A DNA stretch of 64,000 bases from Stenotrophomonas maltophilia (GTDB lineage: Bacteria; Pseudomonadota; Gammaproteobacteria; Xanthomonadales; Xanthomonadaceae). This document shows positions 24,154 through 32,489 of the stretch, one piece after another. Both the position numbers and the translations under genes were made by a program. The stretch is from NCBI GenBank assembly GCA_002364755.1, contig DEZI01000002.1:1-64000 (forward strand). The letters run 5' to 3'. Position 1 is the stretch's first letter; each line of letters starts with the position of its first letter. Under the pieces are notes generated by a model. That model did no database searches. It was not told the origin of the DNA and was given only the letters and a program-made list of their open reading frames with translations.

Positions 24154-26654
24154 AGCCGCGCTCCTTCGCCGGCGGCCACGCGCAGCAGGTCGGCGAACAC
24201 GCCGGCAGCGGTGACTTCCGGCCCGGCACCCGGGCCCTGCACCACCAGCGGGTTGTCGCAGTAGCGGCGCGTGCGGAACTGCACCACGTTGTCGGTCAAG
24301 CGCAGGTTGGCGAAGGCGTGGTCGGCCGGCAGTTCCTGCAGGCCCACCGATGCACCATCGGCATCCAACCGGGCGACATAGCGCAGCACCGCGCCGCGCG
24401 CCCGGGCCTCTTCCAGGCGCTGCAGCAGGCTGGCATCGGATTCGCCCAGGCGGGCCATGAAGCCGTCCACGCTGCCATCGCGCAGCAGCGCCGGCACCAG
24501 GCTTTCCACATGCACCTGTTCCAGGCTGAGCGCGTGACCGGCCTCACGGGCGAGGATCACCAGCTTGCGCGCCACGTCCACGCCGGACAGGTCATCGCGC
24601 GGGTCCGGCTCGGTGTAGCCCATTGAACGCGCCTGCGCCACCAGCTCGGAGAACGGCTGGCTGCCATCGAATCGGTTGAACAGCCAGGCCAGCGTGCCGG
24701 AGAAGATGCCCTCCACCGCCAGCACTTCATCGCCGGTATCGACCAGGTCGCGCAGCGTGGTGATCACCGGCAGACCGGCGCCCACCGTGGCCTCGTAACG
24801 GAACCGCGCGCCACTGGCGGCGGCAGCGGCATGGATGCGCTGATAGCGCGACAGCGGCCCCGAACCCGCCTGTTTGTTCGGGGTGACCACATGGATGCCG
24901 GCGGCCAGCCAGCCCTCGTAGCGCTCAGCCACTTCGGCGCTGCCACTGCAGTCGATCACCACCGCATGCGGCAGGTGTGCGGCCAGCAGATGTTCGGTGA
25001 AGGCGTCCAGGTTGCTGGCCTGGCCATCGTCGTGCAGCGCCTGCCGCCAGTCGGCGTGCAGGACATCGGCTTCCAGGCGCATGCGCGAGCGCGAGGCCAG
25101 CGCACGCAGGCGCAGGTCGACGTTGGCCTTGGCCAGCAGCTGCGGGCGCGCGGCCAGCAGCTGGTCCAGCAACGCCGCGCCGACATTGCCCGGCCCGATC
25201 ACGCCCACCGCGAAAGTCTGCGGCGAGAGCCAGAACCCGGCATGTGCGGCACGCAGGGCGCGCGTTGCGTCGGCGCTGGCCACAGCCACCGAGATGTTGC
25301 GCTCGGACGAGCCCTGCGCGATCGCCAGGATGTTCACCTGGGCACGGCCCAGCGCCTCGAACAGGCGTGCGGCCACGCCCGGCTGGCCGGCCATGCCGTC
25401 ACCCACCGCGGCCAGCACGCTGACGCCCTCGCCGACCTGCACGCGCTGCACCTGGCCCACCGCCAGTTCGTGGGCGAAGGCATGCAGCAGGGCCTCGCGA
25501 CCACGCGCAGCCTCGCCGGCCTTCACCACGCAGCAGATCGAGTGTTCGGAAGACCCCTGCGAGATCATCACCACCGACACCTGCGCCTGGCGCAGGGCCG
25601 AGAACACGCGTTCGGCGGTGCCCGGCACACCCATCAGGCCCGTGCCTTCCAGATTCAGCAGGGCCAGGTCGGGGCTCAGGGTCAGGCCCTTCACCGGCCC
25701 GCGCGGCGAGCGTTCGGCACTGATGCGCGTGCCCGGGTGCACCGGATGGAACGTGTTGCGGATGAAGATCGGCAGGCCCAGGCGGATGGCCGGCGACATC
25801 GTCTGCGGATGCACGACCTTGGCGCCGAAATACGCCAGCTCACAGGCTTCGTCGTAGCTGAGCGCCTCCAGCTGCACGGCCTCCGGCACCAGCCGCGGAT
25901 CGGCCGACAGCACGCCATCGACGTCGGTCCAGATATGCAGTTCATCGGCGTTGAACAGCGCTGCGAAGATCGCGCCGGAGTAGTCGCTGCCGTTGCGGCC
26001 CAGCGTGCTGATGCGGTCCTCGCGATCGCGGGCGACGAAATCGGTGGCGACCACGCGCGACTGCGGGTGCTGCAGGCGCCATTTCGCCAGGCGGTCGGCG
26101 CTGGCCTCCCAGTCCACGTCCACGCCCAGTTCGCCATGGCCGACCACCAGCACATCACGCGCATCCAGCACCGCGCACTCCTCGCCGAGTGCCTGCAGGT
26201 GCATGCCCAGCAGCTGCGCCGAAAACACTTCGCCCAGCCCCTGCACGCGGTCCAGCACCTCGCGCGGCAGCTCACCGATCACCGCCAGCGCGCCGAGCAC
26301 TTCGGCCAGGTGATCGAAGCGCACGTCGATCCATTCCACGGTCTCGCCCACCTGCTCGCCGAGCAGGGCCACGGCCGCGCCGCGATGGCGCGCACGCAGG
26401 GCATGCCAGGCCTCGCGCCAGCCTGCATCGCCGCGTGCCGCCAGCTGGGCCAGCTCGATCAGCGCATCGGTGACGCCCTTCATCGCCGACACGACAGTGA
26501 CCTGAAGCGGCTCGGGACGGGCCCGCAGCAGGCCAGCCACATGGCGGTATCGTTCGGCGTTGGCCACCGAGGTGCCGCCGAACTTGTGCACGACGGTGGA
26601 CGGTGCGGCCAGGTCGGCCGGTGCAGCGGGATGGGCGGGGGCGTGGGAAGACAT
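24150..26654 (-). CDS. thrA: Bifunctional aspartate kinase / homoserine dehydrogenase I
   Basis: ThrA performs the first and third steps from aspartate to threonine. The 834-residue protein has an aspartokinase domain (VHKFGGTSVANAERYRHVA, GRNGSDYSGAIFAALFNADELHIWTDVDGVLSADPR). Two ACT regulatory segments follow (VSVVMISQGSSEHSICCVV and VNILAIAQGSSERNISVAV), then a homoserine dehydrogenase domain (FAVGVIGPGNVGAALLDQLL, VDCSGSAEV-type region, VEGIFSGTLAWLFN, GYTEPDPRDDLSGVDVARKLVILARE). The ATG at 26654 has GAGG 7 nt upstream; an earlier in-frame start would lie in the attenuator. A Thr/Ile-rich leader peptide precedes it. Confidence 0.95.
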   Translation of the reverse strand: MSSHAPAHPAAPADLAAPSTVVHKFGGTSVANAERYRHVAGLLRARPEPLQVTVVSAMKGVTDALIELAQLAARGDAGWREAWHALRARHRGAAVALLGEQVGETVEWIDVRFDHLAEVLGALAVIGELPREVLDRVQGLGEVFSAQLLGMHLQALGEECAVLDARDVLVVGHGELGVDVDWEASADRLAKWRLQHPQSRVVATDFVARDREDRISTLGRNGSDYSGAIFAALFNADELHIWTDVDGVLSADPRLVPEAVQLEALSYDEACELAYFGAKVVHPQTMSPAIRLGLPIFIRNTFHPVHPGTRISAERSPRGPVKGLTLSPDLALLNLEGTGLMGVPGTAERVFSALRQAQVSVVMISQGSSEHSICCVVKAGEAARGREALLHAFAHELAVGQVQRVQVGEGVSVLAAVGDGMAGQPGVAARLFEALGRAQVNILAIAQGSSERNISVAVASADATRALRAAHAGFWLSPQTFAVGVIGPGNVGAALLDQLLAARPQLLAKANVDLRLRALASRSRMRLEADVLHADWRQALHDDGQASNLDAFTEHLLAAHLPHAVVIDCSGSAEVAERYEGWLAAGIHVVTPNKQAGSGPLSRYQRIHAAAAASGARFRYEATVGAGLPVITTLRDLVDTGDEVLAVEGIFSGTLAWLFNRFDGSQPFSELVAQARSMGYTEPDPRDDLSGVDVARKLVILAREAGHALSLEQVHVESLVPALLRDGSVDGFMARLGESDASLLQRLEEARARGAVLRYVARLDADGASVGLQELPADHAFANLRLTDNVVQFRTRRYCDNPLVVQGPGAGPEVTAAGVFADLLRVAAGEGARL

Positions 26655-26670
26655 GCAGACCTCGGTAGGA

Positions 26671-26724
26671 GGCCCCGTCACATGCAGGTGGTGGGTTTCC
26701 CCGTCACCTGGATGGTGCGGGGCC
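26671..26724 (-). promoter_or_regulatory. Putative thr attenuator stem-loops
   Basis: Between the leader peptide stop and thrA, the RNA can fold with an outer perfect 7-bp pairing GGCCCCG (26671-26677) / CGGGGCC (26718-26724). An inner CAGGTG (26685-26690) / CACCTG (26705-26710) pairing is also possible. Alternative pairing among the CCACC/GGTGG runs is possible too. There is no strong U tract, so whether it ends transcription or blocks the thrA ribosome site is inferred. Confidence 0.5.
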
Positions 26725-26738
26725 GTTGTTTTCGGGAG

Positions 26739-26873
26739 TTACACGAAGACGACGGGCCGCACCAGGGCAGTGGTGGCGGTGGTGGTAATAATGGTGGTGA
26801 TGGCGACCGGCGCAGTCGAGCCGCCCGCGGTAGCGGGGGCAATCAGGCTGGCGAGGGCGGCATCGAAGACCAT
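26739..26873 (-). CDS. thrL: thr operon leader peptide
   Basis: A 44-residue ORF starts MVFDAALASLIAPATAGG and contains ITTIITTTATT, seven Thr and three Ile in eleven codons, before ending VRPVVFV. This codon run is the hallmark of ribosome-mediated attenuation by threonyl- and isoleucyl-tRNA supply, as known for E. coli thrL. It lies 84 bp before thrA with stem-loops between. I checked each codon by reading the complement. I infer that the peptide itself has no other role. Confidence 0.85.
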   Translation of the reverse strand: MVFDAALASLIAPATAGGSTAPVAITTIITTTATTALVRPVVFV

Positions 26874-26881
26874 GGGGCACA

Positions 26882-26910
26882 GAAAACACCGTGCGCCGGG
26901 GGGCTGTCAA
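26882..26910 (-). promoter_or_regulatory. Probable thr operon promoter
   Basis: A perfect -35 TTGACA on the minus strand (plus 26905-26910) is followed after 17 bp by GTTTTC (26882-26887), a weak -10 that is acceptable for this group. It lies immediately upstream of the leader peptide start at 26873, so the transcript would have almost no sequence before thrL. Confidence 0.45.
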
Positions 26911-27011
26911 GTGCTGCGATGCAAAAATCGTTTGTTTCGATCATCGCCCAACGTGCAGCCATTTGGTTGCAATTGAGACAAAGCGGACATCGGAGCGCTT
27001 GAGGCCAGCAA

Positions 27012-27962
27012 TCAGCCGGCATGTTCGGCGATTGCACTCGGAGCGCGGTGCGCGTGGGCACACAGCAGCACGCCTGTCACAAGGAACACGATCGCCAGCG
27101 CCTCCAGCAGGGTCGGCCAACGCCATTGCCAGGCGAAGGCGTAGAGCAGCGCGAACAGGGTTTCGAACACGATCATCTGCCCGGTCAGGGTCAACGGCAG
27201 CAGGCGGCTGGCACGATTCCAGAACGCGTTGCCGAGGATCGAGGCGATGACCGCGACGCCGGCGCTGATCACCCAGAACAGGCTCCACTGCGCGGGGGTG
27301 TGGCCGGCGGTCTGGCCGATGAAGGCCATCGGCACCAGCAGCAGCGACAGGCCGCCGGTGGTCACGCCGGTCAGCAGCGACCAGTCATGGCTGGACAGAT
27401 CGGCACGCCGGGCCAGCCAGCGGCTGTTGCCCACCGAGTACAGCGCCCACGAGAACAGCGCGCCAAAGGCACACAGCAGGCCGATCAGGCGCTGCCGCCA
27501 CGGCGTGCCCAGGTGCTCGGACATCAGCGATTCCCAGCCAACCAGGGCCACGCCCAGCACGCACAGCCCCAGCGCGGGCAACAGTTGTTTCAACGGTACC
27601 GCGCCCTTCTCGCGCACGCCGACCAGAGTCACCACCACCGGGATCAGGCCGACGATGAGCGAGGCCGCCGCGCCACCAGCCCACTGCACGGCCGTCGCCA
27701 GCAGCAGGAAATACACCAGGTTGCCGGCCAGGCTGAGCCACAGCAGGCCCATCCACTCCGCACGCCCCAGCTGCGGCGCCAGGCGCTTCCAGCGCGGCAG
27801 CAGCAGGATCATTGCGATCAGGCCGTAGACCAGGTAGCGGCCGGCGGACAGCTGCAATGCGTTGAAGGAATGCAGCACGGCAGGCGCGAGAAAGACCACG
27901 CCCCACAGCGCGCCAGCGGCAACGCCATTGGCGATGCCCAGAGCCATCGGGTTGTTGCGCAT
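27012..27962 (-). CDS. DMT-superfamily (EamA) transporter
   Basis: This predicted inner-membrane exporter or permease has 316 residues and about ten hydrophobic helices in two EamA-like halves (ALGIANGVAAGALWGVVFLAPAVLHSFNALQLSAGRYLVYGL and GTPWRQRLIGLLCAFGALFSWALYSVGN). The ATG at 27962 is chosen because the first helix follows directly; upstream frame residues are basic and unlike the family. An AraC-type regulator gene lies 169 bp upstream on the same strand and could control it. The substrate is unknown. Confidence 0.85.
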   Translation of the reverse strand: MRNNPMALGIANGVAAGALWGVVFLAPAVLHSFNALQLSAGRYLVYGLIAMILLLPRWKRLAPQLGRAEWMGLLWLSLAGNLVYFLLLATAVQWAGGAAASLIVGLIPVVVTLVGVREKGAVPLKQLLPALGLCVLGVALVGWESLMSEHLGTPWRQRLIGLLCAFGALFSWALYSVGNSRWLARRADLSSHDWSLLTGVTTGGLSLLLVPMAFIGQTAGHTPAQWSLFWVISAGVAVIASILGNAFWNRASRLLPLTLTGQMIVFETLFALLYAFAWQWRWPTLLEALAIVFLVTGVLLCAHAHRAPSAIAEHAG

Positions 27963-28062
27963 ATCAGGTGCTTCGGGGGGAGAGAACAGGCCGCGCAGTG
28001 TAGGCGGCGATGGGCGCGGCGTCTTGACCGAGGCTACTGCCCTGCCCCGGCGCTTCATACGT

Positions 28063-28135
28063 GTAGAGCCGAGCCCATGCTCGGCTGCATGTCACCTCGA
28101 CGGCAAAAATCAGCCGAGCATGGGCTCCGCTCTAC
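28063..28135. repeat. SMAG-type GTAG repeat pair
   Basis: Facing stem-loops GTAGAGCCGAGCCCATGCTC (28063-28087) and CAGCCGAGCATGGGCTCCGC ending in TCTAC (28111-28135) lie between the transporter and the AraC regulator. The TAG stop of the regulator gene (28132-28134 on the minus strand) is part of the GTAG head. Confidence 0.8.
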
Positions 28136-28833
28136 AGTGACCCTTCACCGCGCCGCCAGGCGCTCGGGGTCAGGCCCGTCTCGCGGCGCAGCGCACGGGT
28201 CAGTGCGCTCTGCTCGGAGTACCCCGCCGCCAGCGCGATATCGCTGATCGGCACCGCAGTGGTCAGCAGCGCATGCTTGGCCCAGCGCAGCCGGCCGGCG
28301 CTGAGCCACGCCTGCGGACTGACCCCGAATTCGCCCTGGAACAAGGCATGCAGTCGGCTTTCGCTGACGCCCACATGGGCCGCCATGCGCGCCACCGGCC
28401 ACGCCTGTCCAGGTTCGGCCTGCACGGCCGCACACAGGGCCTGCAGCCGCGCGCCACTGCCCGCAGGGGCAAACGCCCGCAGCAGGTCAGGCAGCAGTTC
28501 CGGCATGCAGCCACCTACCCGCACCTGAGCCAGGCGCTGGCGCAGTGACAGCGGCAGGTGCAGCCAGCGCTGGCGACTGAGGTGTTCCTGGGTCAGGTCA
28601 TCGAGCACGCCCGGGCCGCAATCGACGATCACGAAACCGTTCGGCCCATGTGCCACCTGGTCATGCGCCTCGCCGGCGGCAACGAACGCCCCCTGCAGCA
28701 GATCCAGGCGGCCGCCGCGCCCTTCCAGCTCGAACTGCAGCTCGCCCTGCAGCGGCAGCACCCACTGTGCGTAGTCGTGGCGGTCCAGGCCCGTTGACTG
28801 GCCGTAGTGCCGCAGGTGGAAGATGGCGCCCAT
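28132..28833 (-). CDS. AraC-family transcriptional regulator
   Basis: This 233-residue regulator has a cupin-like N-terminal half (YAQWVLPLQGELQFELEGRGGRLDLLQGAFVAAGEAHDQVA) and a C-terminal double helix-turn-helix (WPVARMAAHVGVSESRLHALFQGEFGVSPQAWLSAGRLRWAKHALLTTAVPISDIALAAGYSEQSALTRALRRETGLTPSAWR). It belongs to the short AraC type seen beside DMT transporters. The ATG at 28833 is favoured since the cupin begins there; 34 in-frame residues upstream look non-coding. Its last codons run into a SMAG repeat that provides the stop. Confidence 0.88.
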   Translation of the reverse strand: MGAIFHLRHYGQSTGLDRHDYAQWVLPLQGELQFELEGRGGRLDLLQGAFVAAGEAHDQVAHGPNGFVIVDCGPGVLDDLTQEHLSRQRWLHLPLSLRQRLAQVRVGGCMPELLPDLLRAFAPAGSGARLQALCAAVQAEPGQAWPVARMAAHVGVSESRLHALFQGEFGVSPQAWLSAGRLRWAKHALLTTAVPISDIALAAGYSEQSALTRALRRETGLTPSAWRRGEGSL

Positions 28834-28936
28834 CGCGGCAGTGTGCGCGTGCACAGTCCGGCCTGCAATGCAGTCATCAAGGCGGGCAAAACCGCATGCT
28901 ATGTTCGGACGATGTTCACCCCGCAAGGATTGCACG

Positions 28937-29722
28937 ATGAATATCCGACCGCTGCTGCTCGCCCTTGCCCTCGCCAGCGCCGTCGTGACCCCGCTTCACG
29001 CGCAGGAAGCGCGTACGCCGCCGGCGCCGGACTGCCTGGACGCGCGCGATGTGCAGCAGGTGGAGCAGGACACGCCCGGCGCCATCGCCGTCGCCGATGG
29101 CCAGGGCCGCGCGTTCCGCCTTGATTTCGCCGCCGCCTGCCCAGGCGTCAACGAAGCCGACACCCTCACGCTGGAGGCCCCGCAGGGCTGGGCCTGTGGT
29201 CAGCCAGGCGAACGGGTGGTGGTTGACGGCCGAAGCTGCGCGGTCAGCGCGGTCACGCCGATCGACGGCCGCAGTTTCGCCACCATCGCCCGCGAAAGCA
29301 GCCGCCAGTACGCGGCCACCCTGCCTGGCGTGACCGTGAGCGCGAAGAAACGGGGAGGCCGCAGCGGCGACACCCCGCACACCTTCCAGACCTCGTCCGC
29401 CGTGTGCTTCGCCACCCGCAACGTACGCGGCTGGAGTGAAAGCCCGGGAGGTGTGGTGGTGGAAACCAACCCACGCCGCAATGGTGGCCATCGCTATTAC
29501 CACGTGGAACTGGCCAGCAGCTGTTCGATCCTGGCCGGCGCCACCGACGTGGATTTCCAGTCCGGCCTGCAGAACGGCCTGATCTGCGGCAACGCCCGCG
29601 ACCGCATCGTGCTGATGCCCTCCGGCATCGAGGGGGACGGCCGCACCTACACCCCCAGCTTCGCCCGCCCAGGCTGCGACATCCTCGCGGTCTATCCGAA
29701 GGACGACAATCGCGCGCCCTAG
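28937..29722 (+). CDS. Secreted Cys-containing protein of unknown function
   Basis: I do not recognise this 261-residue protein with certainty. It has a clear signal peptide (MNIRPLLLALALASAVVTPLHAQ) and an AAGGA ribosome site 7 nt before the ATG. The mature part seems to hold two related halves, with DCLDARDVQQVEQD in the first and VCFATRNVRGWSESPGG in the second. The second half also has YYHVELASSCS. Several cysteines suggest disulfides in the periplasm. It resembles DUF6491-like proteins of Xanthomonadaceae, a tentative match. Its stop codon overlaps that of the convergent hydrolase gene within CTAG. Confidence 0.75.
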   Translation: MNIRPLLLALALASAVVTPLHAQEARTPPAPDCLDARDVQQVEQDTPGAIAVADGQGRAFRLDFAAACPGVNEADTLTLEAPQGWACGQPGERVVVDGRSCAVSAVTPIDGRSFATIARESSRQYAATLPGVTVSAKKRGGRSGDTPHTFQTSSAVCFATRNVRGWSESPGGVVVETNPRRNGGHRYYHVELASSCSILAGATDVDFQSGLQNGLICGNARDRIVLMPSGIEGDGRTYTPSFARPGCDILAVYPKDDNRAP

Positions 29723-30771
29723 CCGTCGGTACCGAGAAACGCGAACGGCTTGCTCGGCACGAACTGGGACAGCGCATCACCGGAGAAGGTGTTGCGCTGG
29801 TCCCGGCCCAGGTCGAGCTTGAGCACCTGCCCGCCGAAATCGACCTTGTTCAGATCGACCCAGAACGTATTGGGCGTCAGTGCCGATTCGAAGAAGTACA
29901 GCCGACGCTTGTGATCGGCCACCGTGCGCCAGCGCGTGGACGAGATGTTCGGCTCGCCCGGCGTAGTGATGCCAAACGGCACCGACACGTTGCGGATGAC
30001 GCTGAACACACTGGCCAGCGCCTCCACCGGGTCTTCGGCCTTGGGAATGGCATTGATGTAGAACGAGGCGCGCGCGAAGCGATCGGCCGAGCGGTTGGTG
30101 CCCGGCAGCATCACCGTGCCCCCGATGCTCTTCCAGTACGCATTGAGCGCCAGCTGCTGATCGAAGATCGGCGAATTGGTCATCACCTGGTAGCGGCGGT
30201 CGTGATGGATGACCTGGCGGCCGCCGATGTACTCGATGATGGCGCTGTCGCCGGTGGCGTCGGACAGCGAAAGATGCAGGGTCGCCTGGCGGTCCTCACC
30301 GGGCACCTTGTCGGTGACGATGGCGAACGGCTCGCGCTCCAGTGCAGCCACGGCCTCGGCCACGCTGCCGAAATTGTCCAGCACGTACTGCGCCCACAGC
30401 GAGATGGCCAGCCCCGGCTTGGTACCACGCTGCTGCGGATACTCCGATTCGACCAGCCACAGCAGGTTGGCCACCAGGCCCTTCTCGTTCATGCCGTCGG
30501 TGGTGGACACGTCGTAGCCGGTGGCCACCACGCTGCCGTAGCGCGCGGTCCACTTCGCCGACTTCGGTCCGGCCTGGCCGGTACGTTCGATGCCGCGCGG
30601 CAGGACATACAGGTTGGTGGCAACGTCGACCTTCCAGTCCATCGACCGGGCGGTGATCACATCTCCGTTGTCACCCAGGTAGACCGCGCGCGTGCAGGCC
30701 CATGCCGGCGCGACCGCCGCTGCCAGCGCCAGCGCCAGCGCCGCCCTGCCCTGCCACTTCATCCGATTCAT
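29719..30771 (-). CDS. Periplasmic linear amide C-N hydrolase (choloylglycine hydrolase / penicillin V acylase family)
   Basis: This Ntn hydrolase has 350 residues. The signal peptide ends APAWA and the next residue, Cys26 (WACTRAVYLG), would become the catalytic N-terminal nucleophile once the signal is removed, as in Gram-negative penicillin V acylase relatives. Family positions are DGDVITARSMDWK (Arg-Asp), TTDGMNEKGLVANLLWL (Asn) and the MTNSPIFDQQL region. The ATG at 30771 is chosen over 30813 because the signal peptide starts there. Relatives act on penicillin V, bile salts or acyl-homoserine lactones; the substrate here is not known. Confidence 0.85.
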   Translation of the reverse strand: MNRMKWQGRAALALALAAAVAPAWACTRAVYLGDNGDVITARSMDWKVDVATNLYVLPRGIERTGQAGPKSAKWTARYGSVVATGYDVSTTDGMNEKGLVANLLWLVESEYPQQRGTKPGLAISLWAQYVLDNFGSVAEAVAALEREPFAIVTDKVPGEDRQATLHLSLSDATGDSAIIEYIGGRQVIHHDRRYQVMTNSPIFDQQLALNAYWKSIGGTVMLPGTNRSADRFARASFYINAIPKAEDPVEALASVFSVIRNVSVPFGITTPGEPNISSTRWRTVADHKRRLYFFESALTPNTFWVDLNKVDFGGQVLKLDLGRDQRNTFSGDALSQFVPSKPFAFLGTDG

Positions 30772-30839
30772 GCCGTGCTCCCTTCCCCAGGAAGCCCGAT
30801 GGGAACCCGGCAACGGTGACAGCGGGGTGAAGCTCGACT

Positions 30840-31268
30840 TTACCCGGCGCTGAGCATCGGGCGCACGAGGGCGCTCAGAAGATCCACTGCGGTGGGTTCG
30901 GCATCATCGCCCTCCACCGTGCGCGAGAAACCGGACCAGTCACTGCTGGTGAGCTGGCGCAGCTTCAGCGCATCGACCGGCAACGCGCGCATCGACCAGT
31001 ACGGAAACTGGCGCTGGCCCAACCGCCCGCGCGCCAGTTCGACGATGTCCACATGGCTGCCGGCCTGCAGGATGCGCTCGTACACCGAACCGATGCCATC
31101 GGGCGGCCCTTCGATGTACTGCAGGAAACGCTGCTCATCGTGCAACAACACGCCCGTCACCCCAGCCATCCGGTTGAACCGGATGGCATCGTCCACCAAC
31201 GTCTGCAGGCGTTCGGCGGAAAGGTCCGGCCGGGCCTGGCTGACGTAGGCAATGGCGCGTAGTGGCAT
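30840..31268 (-). CDS. BLUF-domain blue-light sensor
   Basis: This 142-residue protein is essentially one BLUF domain, which binds FAD and senses blue light. The three flavin-site residues stand at the canonical positions: Tyr8 (IAYVS), Asn32 (RFNRMAGVTGVLL) and Gln50 (RFLQYIEGP). The semi-conserved WSM (PYWSMRALP) of the switch region is also present. No output domain is attached, so it probably works by protein contact. It lies downstream of a signalling cluster on the same strand, with 87 bp between its start and the last gene of that cluster. Confidence 0.92.
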   Translation of the reverse strand: MPLRAIAYVSQARPDLSAERLQTLVDDAIRFNRMAGVTGVLLHDEQRFLQYIEGPPDGIGSVYERILQAGSHVDIVELARGRLGQRQFPYWSMRALPVDALKLRQLTSSDWSGFSRTVEGDDAEPTAVDLLSALVRPMLSAG

Positions 31269-31355
31269 GAATCTTCCTTGGCAACGTGAGCGGCCACGGT
31301 AGCAGCTACGGACGAGCCCGTCTCAGTTCACCCGCGCGCTTCCTGAAGAATTCAG

Positions 31356-32489
31356 TTAACGGCCGATGCGCGCGTCGCCGCGGCGTGGCAGCACCGCCTC
31401 GAACACCACCTGCCCCTGCTCGTTGCGCGCACTCAGCCGTCCCCCGTGGGCGGCCACGAACTGATCGACGATGTACAGGCCAAGGCCCAGACCCTTGCTC
31501 TGGTGGAAGCTGGCCTTGAACGGCTCGAACAGGCGCGGCAGCAGTGCCTCCTCGATGTGCCCGACATTGCGCACGCGCAGGGTCACCACGCGCGAATCGC
31601 TGCCATCAACGGCAACCCGCACCACGTCCTTGCCCCCATGGGTGATCGCGTTGCCCACCAGGTTGGCCACCACCTGCCCCAGGCGATCCATGTCGCCGTG
31701 CAGCGTGGCATCACCACTGGCTTCCAAGGCGATGCGATCGCTGCCGTGCGCGCTGGCGGCTTCGGCGATCACCGCACGCGCCAGTTCTTCCATGTCGCAG
31801 GCATTGGCCTCCAGGCGCAGTCCGCCGCTGCGGATGCGCGAGAAATCCAGCAGCTGCTCGACCATGCGCGCCATACGCACGGTGCTCGCTTCCAGGTGCT
31901 GCAGGGTCTGCTGCGCACTGGTATTGCCCGGCGGCAGTTCCAGAGACAGCTTGTCGGCGCACAGCAGGATGGCCGACAGCGGCGTGCGCAGATCATGGGT
32001 GAGCACGGCCGCCATGGTCTCGTTCAACTTCAACGCGCGCTCCAGCGCCTCGTTGCGCGCCTTCAGCAGCTGGCGCTGCTGGTACAGCTCGATGAACACA
32101 TTGACCTTGCTCAGGATCACCTGCGGCGCCACCGGCTTGTGCAGGAAATCGACCGCGCCGCTTTCGTAGCCCTTGAACGCGCGCACCGGGTCATCCGGCG
32201 AGGCGGTCAGGAAGATGATCGGCACATCCCGGCTGCGCTGCGAACCGCGCATCAGCTCGGCCAGGGTGAAGCCATCGATCTCCGGCATGTGCACGTCCAG
32301 CAGAGCCAGCGCCACTTCATGCTCAAGCAGCAGCTCCAGCGCCTGCGCGCCCGAGTCGGCCAACAGCAGATTGACGCCCTCGCGGCGCAGCAGCGCCTGC
32401 ATGGCCACCAGGTTCTGCGGCACGTCATCGACGATCAGCAGGTTGACCGGGGTCTGCGACTGCGCAGGGTCCGGTGGCAGCAGGTTCAT
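31356..32489 (-). CDS. Response regulator-histidine kinase fusion
   Basis: This 377-residue cytoplasmic protein has an N-terminal receiver (VNLLIVDDVPQNLVAMQALL, phospho-Asp in LALLDVHMPEIDG, Lys in FLHKPV). A short linker leads to a HisKA helix with LTHDLRTPLSAI (phospho-His) and an HATPase domain (LVGNAITHG, SKGLGLGLYIVDQFVAAHGG). There is no membrane segment. It overlaps cheB by 4 bp, so it is translated with the CheB/CheR/hybrid-kinase cluster and may be a downstream relay partner. The ATG at 32489 is chosen because of that overlap. Confidence 0.9.
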   Translation of the reverse strand: MNLLPPDPAQSQTPVNLLIVDDVPQNLVAMQALLRREGVNLLLADSGAQALELLLEHEVALALLDVHMPEIDGFTLAELMRGSQRSRDVPIIFLTASPDDPVRAFKGYESGAVDFLHKPVAPQVILSKVNVFIELYQQRQLLKARNEALERALKLNETMAAVLTHDLRTPLSAILLCADKLSLELPPGNTSAQQTLQHLEASTVRMARMVEQLLDFSRIRSGGLRLEANACDMEELARAVIAEAASAHGSDRIALEASGDATLHGDMDRLGQVVANLVGNAITHGGKDVVRVAVDGSDSRVVTLRVRNVGHIEEALLPRLFEPFKASFHQSKGLGLGLYIVDQFVAAHGGRLSARNEQGQVVFEAVLPRRGDARIGR

